From positions 1 through 64,000 of the forward strand of contig NZ_BMDJ01000007.1 of NCBI RefSeq assembly GCF_014635725.1: a stretch of DNA of 64,000 nucleotides, in the 5' to 3' direction. The translations under genes and the position numbers were made by a program. Below are positions 8,825-17,639 of the stretch, one piece after another. The DNA comes from Pedobacter mendelii. Its GTDB lineage: Bacteria; Bacteroidota; Bacteroidia; Sphingobacteriales; Sphingobacteriaceae. Position 1 is the stretch's first letter. Every line of letters begins with the position of its first letter. The notes under the pieces are model-generated. The model searched no databases. It was not told the DNA's origin and saw nothing but the letters and a program-made list of their open reading frames with translations.

Positions 8825-9256
8825 TAGTGGGCAAATCAAATTTTGTTTGGTTTGCCCTTTTTTTTTGCCCTCAAAAACCTTTTTTAAAGTACCTAGAACA
8901 CGCATAGCCTCATTAACCCGAGTAGTTTGGTGTTGCGTGCCGTTAAAAGTGAGTTTTTGGGGATAGACCGAACTGATTAGTCGTCTTTTTCCCTCCGAAT
9001 CTGGCTCTGTATACGTTTCATTGAGGTTTTTAAGTAATCCAATAGCTTTGCTAATCAAATCAGTAATATTCCCTTTTCCCCGGGATAAATCGATGAGTCT
9101 GTTTTCAAGAATAAGGATGTTTTTCTCACAGTCGGATTTGATCTGTCTGTACTAAAAACCAAGGATTACGTTATTGAGAATTTTATCCATGGCCTTTGAA
9201 ATCCTATTATTAAACTCTTCCAACTGTTTTTTTACATTAGCCAATTCTACGTTATC
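8819..9256 (-). pseudogene. serine site-specific recombinase, C-terminal remnant (copy A)
   Basis: On the minus strand, one frame from about 9256 to 8819 reads as the C-terminal part of a large serine recombinase of Bacteroidota mobile elements: a coiled segment (EEFNNRISKAMDKI), YRQIKSDCEKNI, then LISSVYPQKLTFNG and TTRVNEAMRVLGTL. A TAG at 9152-9154 interrupts it. Nothing of the catalytic N-terminal domain remains upstream, so about 145 residues of a roughly 500-residue protein survive. An open stretch of 79 codons with a TTG start (9058-8819) is only the last part and is probably not expressed as a protein. The frame ends inside the 3' end of the tRNA gene, as integrases sited at tRNA genes often do. 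Confidence 0.8.
8829..8866 (+). terminator. terminator of tRNA-Met
   Basis: A 12-bp stem (8829-8840 GGGCAAATCAAA with 8846-8857 TTTGGTTTGCCC, one G-U pair) has a five-base loop and nine T residues after it. The same bases read on the minus strand form the last codons of the recombinase relic. A close copy of this hairpin is found at 29742-29782. Confidence 0.85.
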
Positions 9257-9501
9257 TTAACTTGAAAAAGCTTAATAAACCTGTTTCAAACATAACATAC
9301 GTCTCATGTAACATTCAATACTTAAGTAAGCCTAACCATTCTTAGCCTATAAAATGGCCAAAAGCCACATCTTTAACCCCAGTCCGCCATTTTTGAATTA
9401 AACCCAACTACCAATAGTAAGTAAATTACTCATCAAAATTTAAAACATTACCAATCCATCAGATATTGGATGTTTGTAGTTATCCAATTAATTTCAAGTT
9501 T
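9257..9501. other. intergenic, no feature seen
   Basis: AT-rich sequence between the recombinase remnant and the end of gmd. I see no gene, no strong hairpin and no recognisable attachment core here. Confidence 0.4.
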
Positions 9502-10614
9502 CTATTCAAATTGATTTTTAACATAATAGCCAGCAGATTTTAGTAAAATTTCCTTTTCAAAAATTTCAACATCTGAAATAATCATCTCCTTGACAAGACC
9601 TTTCAAATCATACTTTGGTGTCCAATTTAATTTGGTTTTCGCTTTTGTTGGGTCTCCTATAAGTAAATCTACCTCTGTTGGACGAAAGTACGCAGGGTCT
9701 ACAGCGATGACTTCCTTACCTATTTCCAAGTTATATTGTGAGTTCGAGCAATTCTTTACATAACCCTTCTCATTTAAACCATCGCCTTTAAATTCAAGAC
9801 TGATACCTAAAATACCAAACGCTAAAATTATAAAATCTCTCACCGATGTAGTTACCCCAGTAGCTATAACATAATCGTCAGGTTTATCCTGCTGGAGAAT
9901 TAGCCACATAGCTTCGACATAATCTTTTGCATGCCCCCAATCCCGTCTAGCATCCAAGTTGCCCAAATATATTTTATCCTGAAGCCCGAGTGCTATTTTG
10001 GCAGTTCCTCTTGTAATTTTTCGAGTAACAAAAGTTTCTCCTCTCAAAGGACTTTCATGATTAAATAATATTCCATTGCAAGCAAAAATATTATAAGCTT
10101 CCCTATAATTTACGGTAATCCAGTAAGCATACAATTTGGCGACGGCATAGGGGGATCTTGGATAAAAAGGCGTTGTTTCGCTTTGTGGAACTGCTTGAAC
10201 TAATCCATACAATTCTGACGTTGATGCTTGATATATTTTCGTTTTGCCTTCTAACTTTAATATTCGCAAAGCCTCCAATAAGCGTAATGTTCCTATCCCA
10301 TCTGCATTAGCAGTATATTCTGGGGTATCAAAACTAACTTTTACGTGGCTCATGGCACCGAGATTGTATATTTCATCTGGCTGTACCTCTTGAATAATTC
10401 TAATTAAATTTGTTGAGTCACTTAGGTCTCCATAATGAAGTTTAAAACGTACTTCAGGTTCATGAGGATCCTGATAGAGATGGTCGATTCTATCAGTATT
10501 AAATGATGAGCTACGTCTTTTTATTCCATGAACAGAATACCCTTTAGTTAATAATAATTCTGCCAGGTATGCACCATCCTGACCGGTAATTCCCGTTATT
10601 AGAGCTGTTTTCAT
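9502..10614 (-). CDS. gmd: GDP-mannose 4,6-dehydratase
   Basis: This 370-residue short-chain dehydrogenase converts GDP-mannose to GDP-4-keto-6-deoxymannose, the precursor of GDP-fucose, GDP-rhamnose and related sugars. The NADP-binding [14 protein letters not shown] is at residues 8-21, the catalytic Thr/Ser block ASTSELYG near 130, and the Tyr-Lys pair in [12 protein letters not shown] near 156. [15 protein letters not shown] and [16 protein letters not shown] are typical of Gmd. Length is normal. No fcl (fucose synthase) or GDP-rhamnose reductase gene is adjacent, so the final sugar is not determined here. It is 40 bp after the sigma factor gene, on the same strand. Confidence 0.95.
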   Translation of the reverse strand: MKTALITGITGQDGAYLAELLLTKGYSVHGIKRRSSSFNTDRIDHLYQDPHEPEVRFKLHYGDLSDSTNLIRIIQEVQPDEIYNLGAMSHVKVSFDTPEYTANADGIGTLRLLEALRILKLEGKTKIYQASTSELYGLVQAVPQSETTPFYPRSPYAVAKLYAYWITVNYREAYNIFACNGILFNHESPLRGETFVTRKITRGTAKIALGLQDKIYLGNLDARRDWGHAKDYVEAMWLILQQDKPDDYVIATGVTTSVRDFIILAFGILGISLEFKGDGLNEKGYVKNCSNSQYNLEIGKEVIAVDPAYFRPTEVDLLIGDPTKAKTKLNWTPKYDLKGLVKEMIISDVEIFEKEILLKSAGYYVKNQFE

Positions 10615-10654
10615 AATGATTTTAATATAAGTAACTGAGTTATTAGCAGAAAAT

Positions 10655-11233
10655 TTAGTTAAAAAATCTTCTCAATGTCACAATCGACATTCGAATTCTT
10701 GTTTTTATCGTACCGAGAGGAATATCTAATGCCTCAGAAATTTCTTCATGAGTGTAACCTTCATAATAAAATAGCTGCAGGATTGACAATTGTTCGGAAC
10801 TTAAAACAGAAAATAATTGTTTTAATCCTATTCTGTCAATATTAAAACTACAGAAATGTTTTGATGCCAATTCAGCTTGAGAAAAATCTATTGATTGATT
10901 CAATCGGCTATTTCGACTACTTTTTAGTCTCAGATGATCCAGTGCCATATTTTTTGCAATTGCCTTACTCCAGGTTAGCAGTTGGGATCGTTCTGCATTA
11001 TAGGAATGGATACATCGTTTAACCTTCACGAAAGTATCCTGCAAAATGTCTTCTGCAGTTTCAGTTTGAGGAATTATTTTCAAAATAGTTGTTAACAGTT
11101 CTGCCGAGTGATTTCGGTAAAGATTATTTAAAACCAAGTCATCGGAGAGACTAGTCAGATCCGACAATTGTTTAGCACTATCCAAAAAATTGCCTTTAGT
11201 AGGAATTTTTTCCTGATAGGATTTCAGAAGCAT
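10655..11233 (-). CDS. ECF-type RNA polymerase sigma factor
   Basis: The protein has 192 residues. Region 2 is visible as [19 protein letters not shown] and [18 protein letters not shown] (residues 60-100). Region 4 is a helix-turn-helix, [28 protein letters not shown], near 155-182. The second region resembles SigK-like ECF factors. No anti-sigma gene adjoins it, unlike many ECF loci. It is the likely first gene of a two-gene operon with gmd and is divergent from the wecG-wcaJ pair, so control of polysaccharide genes is a reasonable but unproven role. Confidence 0.88.
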   Translation of the reverse strand: MLLKSYQEKIPTKGNFLDSAKQLSDLTSLSDDLVLNNLYRNHSAELLTTILKIIPQTETAEDILQDTFVKVKRCIHSYNAERSQLLTWSKAIAKNMALDHLRLKSSRNSRLNQSIDFSQAELASKHFCSFNIDRIGLKQLFSVLSSEQLSILQLFYYEGYTHEEISEALDIPLGTIKTRIRMSIVTLRRFFN

Positions 11234-11514
11234 AAGTAGAGATTTTAAAGGATTTTTAATTTTAATTTTTCATTTTCTGGCTCATATTTTCAATATATAT
11301 TTTAAAAAAATAAAACTTATTTTTTGGTTCAAAAAAGCATGCTGTAAAACCCTAAGCTCTAACTAAAAAGGAGTACTCCATTTAGTTGTAACTAATTGAT
11401 TAACAATAGATAAACTTACAAATTTATATTAACAATTTAAAACCAAAACTTTAAAAAACCCGTATAATACTCCCACAGAAACAATCACAATTGTATCATT
11501 AATTAGTACGTTTT
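11234..11514. other. divergent intergenic region (sigma factor / wecG-type gene)
   Basis: This AT-rich stretch of 281 bp must carry the promoters of the sigma factor operon (minus) and of the WecG-type gene (plus). I find no exact TAnnTTTG box in the plus direction; GTATAAT at about 11462 resembles a sigma70 -10 box instead. No operator is evident. Confidence 0.35.
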
Positions 11515-12267
11515 ATGGAAAATCAGCTTAATTTAAACAGCAAAGGCATTAACTACAATTTGTACCATGGAAATTTGAACGAAATTTCTCTTGAGTCTAA
11601 AATAGTTATCAACACTATTAACCAATATTCTTATTGTATAGCTCGTGAAGATGCTGAATTTAGGAGTGCTTTAACCTCATCGGATATTTTATTACCAGAT
11701 GGCGAAGGCGTAGTATTAGCTGAGCGTTTTTTAACTGGGAAAAAAATAAAAAAGATTTCGGGAACAGATCTTCATCTTTATTTACTTTCTACATTAAATG
11801 CTCAAGCAGGAAGTTGTTTTTATTTAGGTTCCTGTGAGGAAACACTTGTGAAAATCAAAGACAAGCTACTTAATGAATATCCTAACCTCAAAGTTGGCTT
11901 TTATTCACCACCATTTACGGCAACATTTTCTAGTGAAGACAATGAAAAAATGATAGCAGCAATTAATGATTTTAATCCTGATGCATTGTTTATTGGACTT
12001 ACAGCGCCGAAGCAAGAAAAATGGTCACAACAATTCAAAAATCAAATAAATGCGAAATTTATCTGCTCAATAGGGGCAGTATTCGATTTTTATGCTGAAA
12101 CCGTTAAAAGACCAAGCAAATTCATGGTAGATAATAAATTGGAATGGATGGGCCGTTTGGTAAGCAATCCATCAAGGATGTGGAGAAGATATTTATACTA
12201 CGGACCAATTTATGTTTTTCAGATTTTAAAACTTCGCTTTTTTATTCCTTTTAGAAACTCTGCTTAA
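11515..12267 (+). CDS. WecG/TagA/CpsF family glycosyltransferase
   Basis: This 250-residue protein has the GT26 signatures: a DGEGVVLAERF block near residue 62, SGTDLHLYLL near 82, then FIGLTAPKQEKW near 158 and a basic C-terminal tail (WMGRLVSNPSRMWRRY) that attaches to the membrane. Members transfer an N-acetylmannosaminuronic acid, N-acetylmannosamine or similar sugar to an undecaprenyl-pyrophosphate-linked sugar, the second step of chain assembly. It lies 20 bp before the WcaJ-type gene in the same direction, so the two early steps are encoded together. Confidence 0.9.
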   Translation: MENQLNLNSKGINYNLYHGNLNEISLESKIVINTINQYSYCIAREDAEFRSALTSSDILLPDGEGVVLAERFLTGKKIKKISGTDLHLYLLSTLNAQAGSCFYLGSCEETLVKIKDKLLNEYPNLKVGFYSPPFTATFSSEDNEKMIAAINDFNPDALFIGLTAPKQEKWSQQFKNQINAKFICSIGAVFDFYAETVKRPSKFMVDNKLEWMGRLVSNPSRMWRRYLYYGPIYVFQILKLRFFIPFRNSA

Positions 12268-12287
12268 ATCTAAAAACACGCCAGACT

Positions 12288-13676
12288 ATGACACAGAGAT
12301 ACACAAATATCCACCGGGTTTTCTTCCTAATTATGGACCTTGTAACCCTTAATATACTCTTTATATTGCCGCTTTTTTTATTCGAGAAAAATCCTGAGTC
12401 TGATCTAAAAGATTTAATAATCCTGAATCTTGTTTCAAATATAATTTGGCTATTAAGTTCATATCTTTTAGCAGCTTATGTAATTTATAAACAAGTTAAC
12501 TTGCGGATTTTAGCCCGCAGGACTTTAATATCCTTTGCAATTTTTGGGAGTCTTGTATCCATTTTTGTTTATTTAGCTAATTTTTCAAAAGCAAACTACT
12601 TAATTTTAACAATAGTTTTTGGCTTTGGCCTTATCTTGCTCATTACAAGGTTAACCCTTATCTGTTATGTTCTTTACACCAGATCAAACAGTAAATTTTT
12701 TCAAAAAATAATTATAATCGGGTACAACGAAACAGCAAACAATCTCATTAATTCTTTCTCATCCACACAAAGTAATTTGCGATGTCTTGGCTGTTTTGAT
12801 GATATTGAGCTGGATGCAAATACTACAAATTTTCAATATTTGGGCAGAATTGATGAAAGTCTTGATTTTGCAGTGGAAAATAAAATTGCTGAAATTTATT
12901 GCACACTATCACCAGAAAAATCCCCATATCTGTACGAACTTGCAGAAACTGCTGAGAAACAATTTATAAGATTTAGGTTTGTTCCTAATATATATGAATT
13001 TCTAAACAGAAAGGCACATTTAGATTTTGTTGACGAAATACCAGTGTTTTCTTTAAGATCTGAACCAATGAATTACGCAACTGCCCAGATTAAAAAGCGA
13101 ATCTTTGATATTGTGATTAGCACTTTGGTCATACTTTTCATACTATCATGGTTGCTTCCATTATTGGCAATTATAATTAAGTTAGATTCGCAAGGTCCTG
13201 TATTTTTTAGGCAACAAAGAGGTGGCAAAAACAATAAAGGTTTTTCATGCATTAAGTTACGCACTCTTTCTCACGTAATTTCATCAGATGCTACGGTACA
13301 AGTTAAGCAGGGCGACAGCAGATTAACCAAGGTGGGTAGTTTTTTAAGAAAAACGAATTTAGATGAACTACCACAATTCTTTAATGTTTTAATGGGAAAC
13401 ATGTCTGTTGTGGGTGCCAGACCACACATGCTTCAACACGACGTTAGATTTGCCGGTTTAGAAAACAGGTATATAATACGTATGTTATCAAAACCTGGTG
13501 TAACAGGATGGGCACAAATAAATGGATTAAGAGGAGAAATTAAAGAAACATTTCAATTAACAAAGCGAATAGAGCATGACATTTGGTATATCGAAAACTG
13601 GGATACCTGGCTCGATTTAAAGATTATTTGGCTAACTATTCAGAAGATGGTTATTGGCGATAAAAATGCGTACTAA
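12288..13676 (+). CDS. undecaprenyl-phosphate sugar phosphotransferase (WcaJ-like priming enzyme)
   Basis: The protein has 462 residues. The N-terminus has four or five membrane helices (12-125), then a Rossmann-like region (IIIIGYNETANNLI, near 145). The C-terminal half is the bacterial sugar-transferase catalytic domain: KKRIFDIVIS, GPVFFRQQRGGKNNKGF, CIKLRTL, RKTNLDELPQFFNVLMGNMSVVGARPHM and KPGVTGWAQINGLRGE. It loads the first hexose-1-phosphate on undecaprenyl phosphate and so starts exopolysaccharide repeat assembly. Its last 26 bp overlap the end of the convergent GT4 gene. Donor sugar (glucose, galactose or other) is not determined. Confidence 0.94.
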   Translation: MTQRYTNIHRVFFLIMDLVTLNILFILPLFLFEKNPESDLKDLIILNLVSNIIWLLSSYLLAAYVIYKQVNLRILARRTLISFAIFGSLVSIFVYLANFSKANYLILTIVFGFGLILLITRLTLICYVLYTRSNSKFFQKIIIIGYNETANNLINSFSSTQSNLRCLGCFDDIELDANTTNFQYLGRIDESLDFAVENKIAEIYCTLSPEKSPYLYELAETAEKQFIRFRFVPNIYEFLNRKAHLDFVDEIPVFSLRSEPMNYATAQIKKRIFDIVISTLVILFILSWLLPLLAIIIKLDSQGPVFFRQQRGGKNNKGFSCIKLRTLSHVISSDATVQVKQGDSRLTKVGSFLRKTNLDELPQFFNVLMGNMSVVGARPHMLQHDVRFAGLENRYIIRMLSKPGVTGWAQINGLRGEIKETFQLTKRIEHDIWYIENWDTWLDLKIIWLTIQKMVIGDKNAY

Positions 13677-14817
13677 TAACTTTCTTATAAATTGAATGAA
13701 GTTCTTGGTAGTTGGCTTTGGGACTGAATTTATCATTGTAAGTTTCCAGAGCTAACTTTTTTAAACTGTTTTTTTTTGCTAATGATAGATTATCAAAGTA
13801 ATTTATTTTCTCTCTCAAATCAAGAAAATTACCTGGCTCGAAAGTTAAACCGTTCTGGTTATTTAATACTATATTTTTTATATCTCCAAGTTCAGAGGCA
13901 ATTACCGGAACTCCTTTCGAAAAAGATTCTGAAAGCACCATTCCAAAAGTCTCAAACCACTCTGATGGAAAAATCAAAGCTTCAGCATTTTCCAGTAGTT
14001 TTGATACATCAGTTGATGACTTTTGCCCCAAAAACTCTATGTTTATACTTTTTTGACAAGTATCTAAAACAGCATTTTCTAAAGGTCCGGAGCCAATAAT
14101 TTTTAAGTTTATTGATTGATCTAGAAAAGCTTTAAGCAAGGTATTAATGCCTTTTTCTTCAGTTAATCGCCCGATAAAAATAAAATATTTACCAGTTATT
14201 TTTTTTTCTAATGTTTTTAAATAAGTAAAATTTGGTTTTACAACCAATTTATCTTTAAACGCTTTAAAATGGCTTTCCGAAAATAAATGCAAAGAGTGGT
14301 TACCTAAAAGTATAAACTTATCAACTATATTAAGCGTGTTTATTTTTTGATGAAAATAGTTAGATAATGCAAGCCAAAAAGTTAAAACTCTTGAGTTTTT
14401 ATAAACTCCTTTTTTAACTGCTAACCAAGGAAAACCAGGTTGTAATGAATCAATAAATAATTTTCCGTTAAAATATAGACTACCAGATGGACATAGAAAC
14501 CTATAATTATGCAGTGTCATAACTATTGGTATTTTAAGATTTTTCGCTGCATATAAAACCGATAGTGAAGCTCCGAAATGGAGATTATGTATATGAATAA
14601 TATCTGGTTTGAAATGCCGAATAAACTTTTTAGTTTTAAAATAGGCGAATAAATTAAAAGGCATTAAAATAAGTTTGATGAAGCTAGAATTGCTATTATC
14701 AAATTTCAATAATTCCACTTCATGCCCATTTTCATGCAGAAGTTTCATTTCATTTTCTACAACAATATCTTCACCACCCTGAAGTTTGTAGAAGGTATGA
14801 ATTATTAAAATTCTCAT
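13651..14817 (-). CDS. GT4 family glycosyltransferase
   Basis: This is a GT-B fold enzyme of 388 residues. The N-terminal domain starts MRILIIHTFYKLQGGEDIVVENE with the glycine-rich acceptor loop. The C-terminal domain has FIGRLTEEKGINTLLKAF near 215 and the donor-site SEWFETFGMVLSESFSKGVPVIAS with the EX7E pattern near 285. Such enzymes use a nucleotide sugar to extend lipid-linked oligosaccharides with retention of configuration. It is the last gene of the minus-strand polysaccharide operon; its ATG is at the stop codon of the upstream gene (one-base overlap). Confidence 0.92.
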   Translation of the reverse strand: MRILIIHTFYKLQGGEDIVVENEMKLLHENGHEVELLKFDNSNSSFIKLILMPFNLFAYFKTKKFIRHFKPDIIHIHNLHFGASLSVLYAAKNLKIPIVMTLHNYRFLCPSGSLYFNGKLFIDSLQPGFPWLAVKKGVYKNSRVLTFWLALSNYFHQKINTLNIVDKFILLGNHSLHLFSESHFKAFKDKLVVKPNFTYLKTLEKKITGKYFIFIGRLTEEKGINTLLKAFLDQSINLKIIGSGPLENAVLDTCQKSINIEFLGQKSSTDVSKLLENAEALIFPSEWFETFGMVLSESFSKGVPVIASELGDIKNIVLNNQNGLTFEPGNFLDLREKINYFDNLSLAKKNSLKKLALETYNDKFSPKANYQELHSIYKKVISTHFYRQ

Positions 14818-15743
14818 TAATTGGCGCTTTTAACGGTATTTGTAAGTTTTATAAACTCATTTTTTAGTTTTCTGATAACCAAGGTATGATAAGCGTATGG
14901 CGCTTTAATCTGTAATTGCAATTCTGCAACTATGTTTGTAGCCGGCGTAAATTTAAAAGTTCTTTGTATGCCATTATCAATTGGAGTAATTAAATAATTT
15001 ACCCCCGATGTATTTGTCGATTCCTCATCAAACCCAATATTGCTAACTTTAGATAATTTTGGATAGATGACCTTTAATCTATTTTCAGCAACATGAGTTT
15101 GCATTTGAATATCCCAGGTAGAAATTGTTCCTTTAATTTGTTTTTTCAGCATCCTTACCAAATCAAAACCTTCAGCATTAAGCCGTTTTTTAAACCCGGG
15201 TGAATTATGCATCAAGTTATTCAGATCGTTTTCATCCCAAATAATATTTGTAAAACGATTGCCCCAACCACCCCAACCATAAGAGCAAAATCTTTTATAT
15301 ACAATTGTGTCGTAAATATAATTTGGTGCTTTAATTGGAAAAACATAAGCAGTTACACAAAATACACTTTGTTCGTCTTTATAAAACTCCAACGCATCTG
15401 TAAGAAATTTTAAGTAATTTGAGCTAACAATAAGGTCGTCTTCAACGATGATGAATCGTTCATAATTTTCGCTCAAAAAAGTTAAACCTTTTCTAAAGTT
15501 TGGCCCGGTACTTAAATTATGTTCACGGTAATGCTTAATGATATTTCTAAATCCATCAAGATTATCGATATATTGGCGAACTTCTTTTACAGGTGTATCA
15601 TCGGAACCTATTTTCGGGCCATCGCTAAAGAAAACGATATCCATATTTTTGCATTCTGGGTTTTTTAATAGTGCATCTATGCACCTTTTTAATTTACTAA
15701 CCCTGTTGTAACAAAATACGCCAATGATTATAGAGTTTTTCAT
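14817..15743 (-). CDS. GT-A glycosyltransferase, GnT-I-like
   Basis: The 308-residue protein starts SIIIGVFCYNRVSKLKRCIDALL and has FFSDGP and FIIVEDDLIVSSNYL near 97-105, where EDD is the likely metal-binding motif. The FCVTAYV and SYGWGGWGNRF stretches near 137-160 resemble bacterial proteins distantly related to N-acetylglucosaminyltransferase I. It is predicted to add one sugar of the repeat unit in the cytoplasm. It overlaps the upstream GT2 gene by four bases and the downstream GT4 gene by one. Confidence 0.8.
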   Translation of the reverse strand: MKNSIIIGVFCYNRVSKLKRCIDALLKNPECKNMDIVFFSDGPKIGSDDTPVKEVRQYIDNLDGFRNIIKHYREHNLSTGPNFRKGLTFLSENYERFIIVEDDLIVSSNYLKFLTDALEFYKDEQSVFCVTAYVFPIKAPNYIYDTIVYKRFCSYGWGGWGNRFTNIIWDENDLNNLMHNSPGFKKRLNAEGFDLVRMLKKQIKGTISTWDIQMQTHVAENRLKVIYPKLSKVSNIGFDEESTNTSGVNYLITPIDNGIQRTFKFTPATNIVAELQLQIKAPYAYHTLVIRKLKNEFIKLTNTVKSAN

Positions 15744-16588
15744 GAATTACTGGGTTTAAATTTACGCCAAATAAAAGGGAAGAGTGTTTTAAGCCAAATT
15801 TTTATACTAACCTCTAAACGATGACCAGGAAAATGAGTGGAAATGAAACCCATGTATTCTTTGTAAGCCAAACCTTTAGGGCTTTTTAGGTGAGCAATAC
15901 GTTGCTTTAAATTGCGCTTGATTTTGAATTCATCGTCAAGATTGTCATCTACACAAAAACCTAAAACTCCAGGAACAACAACCGTTTTGATGCCCTCTTT
16001 TCCTGCTCTTAAAGTGTAATCAAAATCAGCTATGCTATGAGTGAAATTAGCAGAAAGAATTCCAATTTTATTTACTACTGATGCAGGAACAAGCATTATA
16101 TTAGCATTTGCCATATCGCATACCAAATACTCTGTTTCGCTAAAAACGTTATAACACTGAACTTTACCGGCAGTATATAATTTATGCCCACCATAGGTAA
16201 TTTTATTCTTGAGATTATCCATCGTACTGCCTATTAAAATGGCATCTTCATTTTTGATGGAGAAATAGGTTAATAATCGGGTGATGCAATTTTTAACAAG
16301 CAGGGTGTCATCATTTAAAAGCAAGTAAAAATCTGGCTTACTTTTAATCGCTTTTTTCCAAGAATTTCTCATACCACCAGCCCAGAATAAGTTACCTGTT
16401 CCCTTAAAGATATTTACAGAAGGGAATTGAGCCTTCAACACCATTGCTGTTCCATCTGTAGAATTATCGTCAGTGAGGAAAACATTAAATTTTACATCCG
16501 AATTAGTCTCTTGTTCGAAAAGACTTTTTAGGCACGAAAGTGTTTTATCTTTTCTATTAAATGTTGCTAAAAGCACTGCTATTTCCAT
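15740..16588 (-). CDS. family 2 glycosyltransferase
   Basis: The protein has 282 residues. The GT-A signature is clear: EIAVLLATFNRKDKTLSCL at the start, FLTDDNSTDGTAMV near 38, and the metal site LLLNDDTLL near 91. SIADFDYTLRAGKEG near 185 carries the acceptor-side acidic residues typical of rhamnosyl-type GT2 enzymes. It sits in the middle of the operon and overlaps the following gene by four bases. The donor sugar cannot be told. Confidence 0.9.
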   Translation of the reverse strand: MEIAVLLATFNRKDKTLSCLKSLFEQETNSDVKFNVFLTDDNSTDGTAMVLKAQFPSVNIFKGTGNLFWAGGMRNSWKKAIKSKPDFYLLLNDDTLLVKNCITRLLTYFSIKNEDAILIGSTMDNLKNKITYGGHKLYTAGKVQCYNVFSETEYLVCDMANANIMLVPASVVNKIGILSANFTHSIADFDYTLRAGKEGIKTVVVPGVLGFCVDDNLDDEFKIKRNLKQRIAHLKSPKGLAYKEYMGFISTHFPGHRLEVSIKIWLKTLFPFIWRKFKPSNS

Positions 16589-16590
16589 AT

Positions 16591-17637
16591 TTAACTTTTT
16601 GATAAAATTTTCTTAACCCGTTTACTTATCGCTCTGAAATAACTTAAAACGTAATATTTAAAATACCCTTTTAGATTTAAATTAGGAATGCCTAAAAGTT
16701 TTTTTACAGCATCCATATATTTCTGATGAGAGATATTTTGTCCATAATTTGGTAGTTTCTTTATTAGCTCATTATAGAGTTCATATAAACCGTAAGTCTT
16801 TTCGGCGGGCAGATGCCAAATAGCAACATTAACATCGGTAGGTTCAACATTTCTGTAAAATACCGGATTAGTCCATATTCGCTTCAAAAAAACTTTGCTT
16901 TTACTTGCTTGGAAATTATTTTTAAAATAGATAAAACTTAAAGTTTGTGCTTCTTCGTTAAATTTCGGCTGACCTTTATGGTATCTTTCTATAAGCTTCG
17001 GCCAAAGCACTATAAAATCATTATATATAATATTTATGTTTTTAACGCTGGCTAGAAAAAACTCACCTAAATGGTATCCGGGAACTATGTCAATATCAGA
17101 ATCCAATAAATCCTCGTAAAGTAGTTTCATGTCTTTTCTACTCAAGCCATGGATAACCAAATCGGTGCTGCAATCATCTTCGAAAGAAGTAAAACCTTTT
17201 GGTGTAGCATTTCTAAAAAGCGATTCTACAGGCTGAGTAAAGATACAATCTGAATCAAGAATAAGATATTGGTCATCATGATTCAGATTATTTTGAGAAA
17301 TATATTCAAGTATAGAAAATTCGTAAAACTGATTTTGAAATAAATTAAAATAACCTTTTGGTGTTTTGTAATTAAAATCGGTAAATATAACTTCAACTTC
17401 TAAATCTTTGAGACTGTCCTCTACACTTCTTCCATCTAAACTAGGCAGTGTTTTATTATTACTAAAAAGTATATGTTTTTGCTTTTTATTAAACCGCTTA
17501 CTTGTGGCAAAAAACAATAAAATACACCGCCAGTAAATATTTTGGTGTTTCTGGCTCGAAGATTTCTCTCCGGTTTGGGGATAAATACTTTCTTCCCCAA
17601 CTGCATCAGTACATATCCAGGTGCATATATAATCCAT
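16591..17637 (-). CDS. predicted GT-A-fold glycosyltransferase-like protein
   Basis: I do not recognise a named family with confidence. The 348-residue protein starts MDYICTWICTDAVGEES, then has strands (KHILFSNN, LEVEVIFTDF) and a central DQYLILDSDCIFTQPVESLF near 125, which looks like the DxD metal and nucleotide-sugar site of GT8-like transferases. STDLVIHGL and PGYHLGEFFLA follow. No signal peptide or membrane helix is present. Its place between the polymerase and a GT2 gene, with 2-bp gaps on both sides, supports a role in making the repeat unit. Confidence 0.6.
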   Translation of the reverse strand: MDYICTWICTDAVGEESIYPQTGEKSSSQKHQNIYWRCILLFFATSKRFNKKQKHILFSNNKTLPSLDGRSVEDSLKDLEVEVIFTDFNYKTPKGYFNLFQNQFYEFSILEYISQNNLNHDDQYLILDSDCIFTQPVESLFRNATPKGFTSFEDDCSTDLVIHGLSRKDMKLLYEDLLDSDIDIVPGYHLGEFFLASVKNINIIYNDFIVLWPKLIERYHKGQPKFNEEAQTLSFIYFKNNFQASKSKVFLKRIWTNPVFYRNVEPTDVNVAIWHLPAEKTYGLYELYNELIKKLPNYGQNISHQKYMDAVKKLLGIPNLNLKGYFKYYVLSYFRAISKRVKKILSKS

Positions 17638-17639
17638 AG

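Noticed and set aside
12787..12969. Short plus-strand frame inside the WcaJ-type gene
   Set aside because: It is in another frame of a well-supported gene and has no independent signal.
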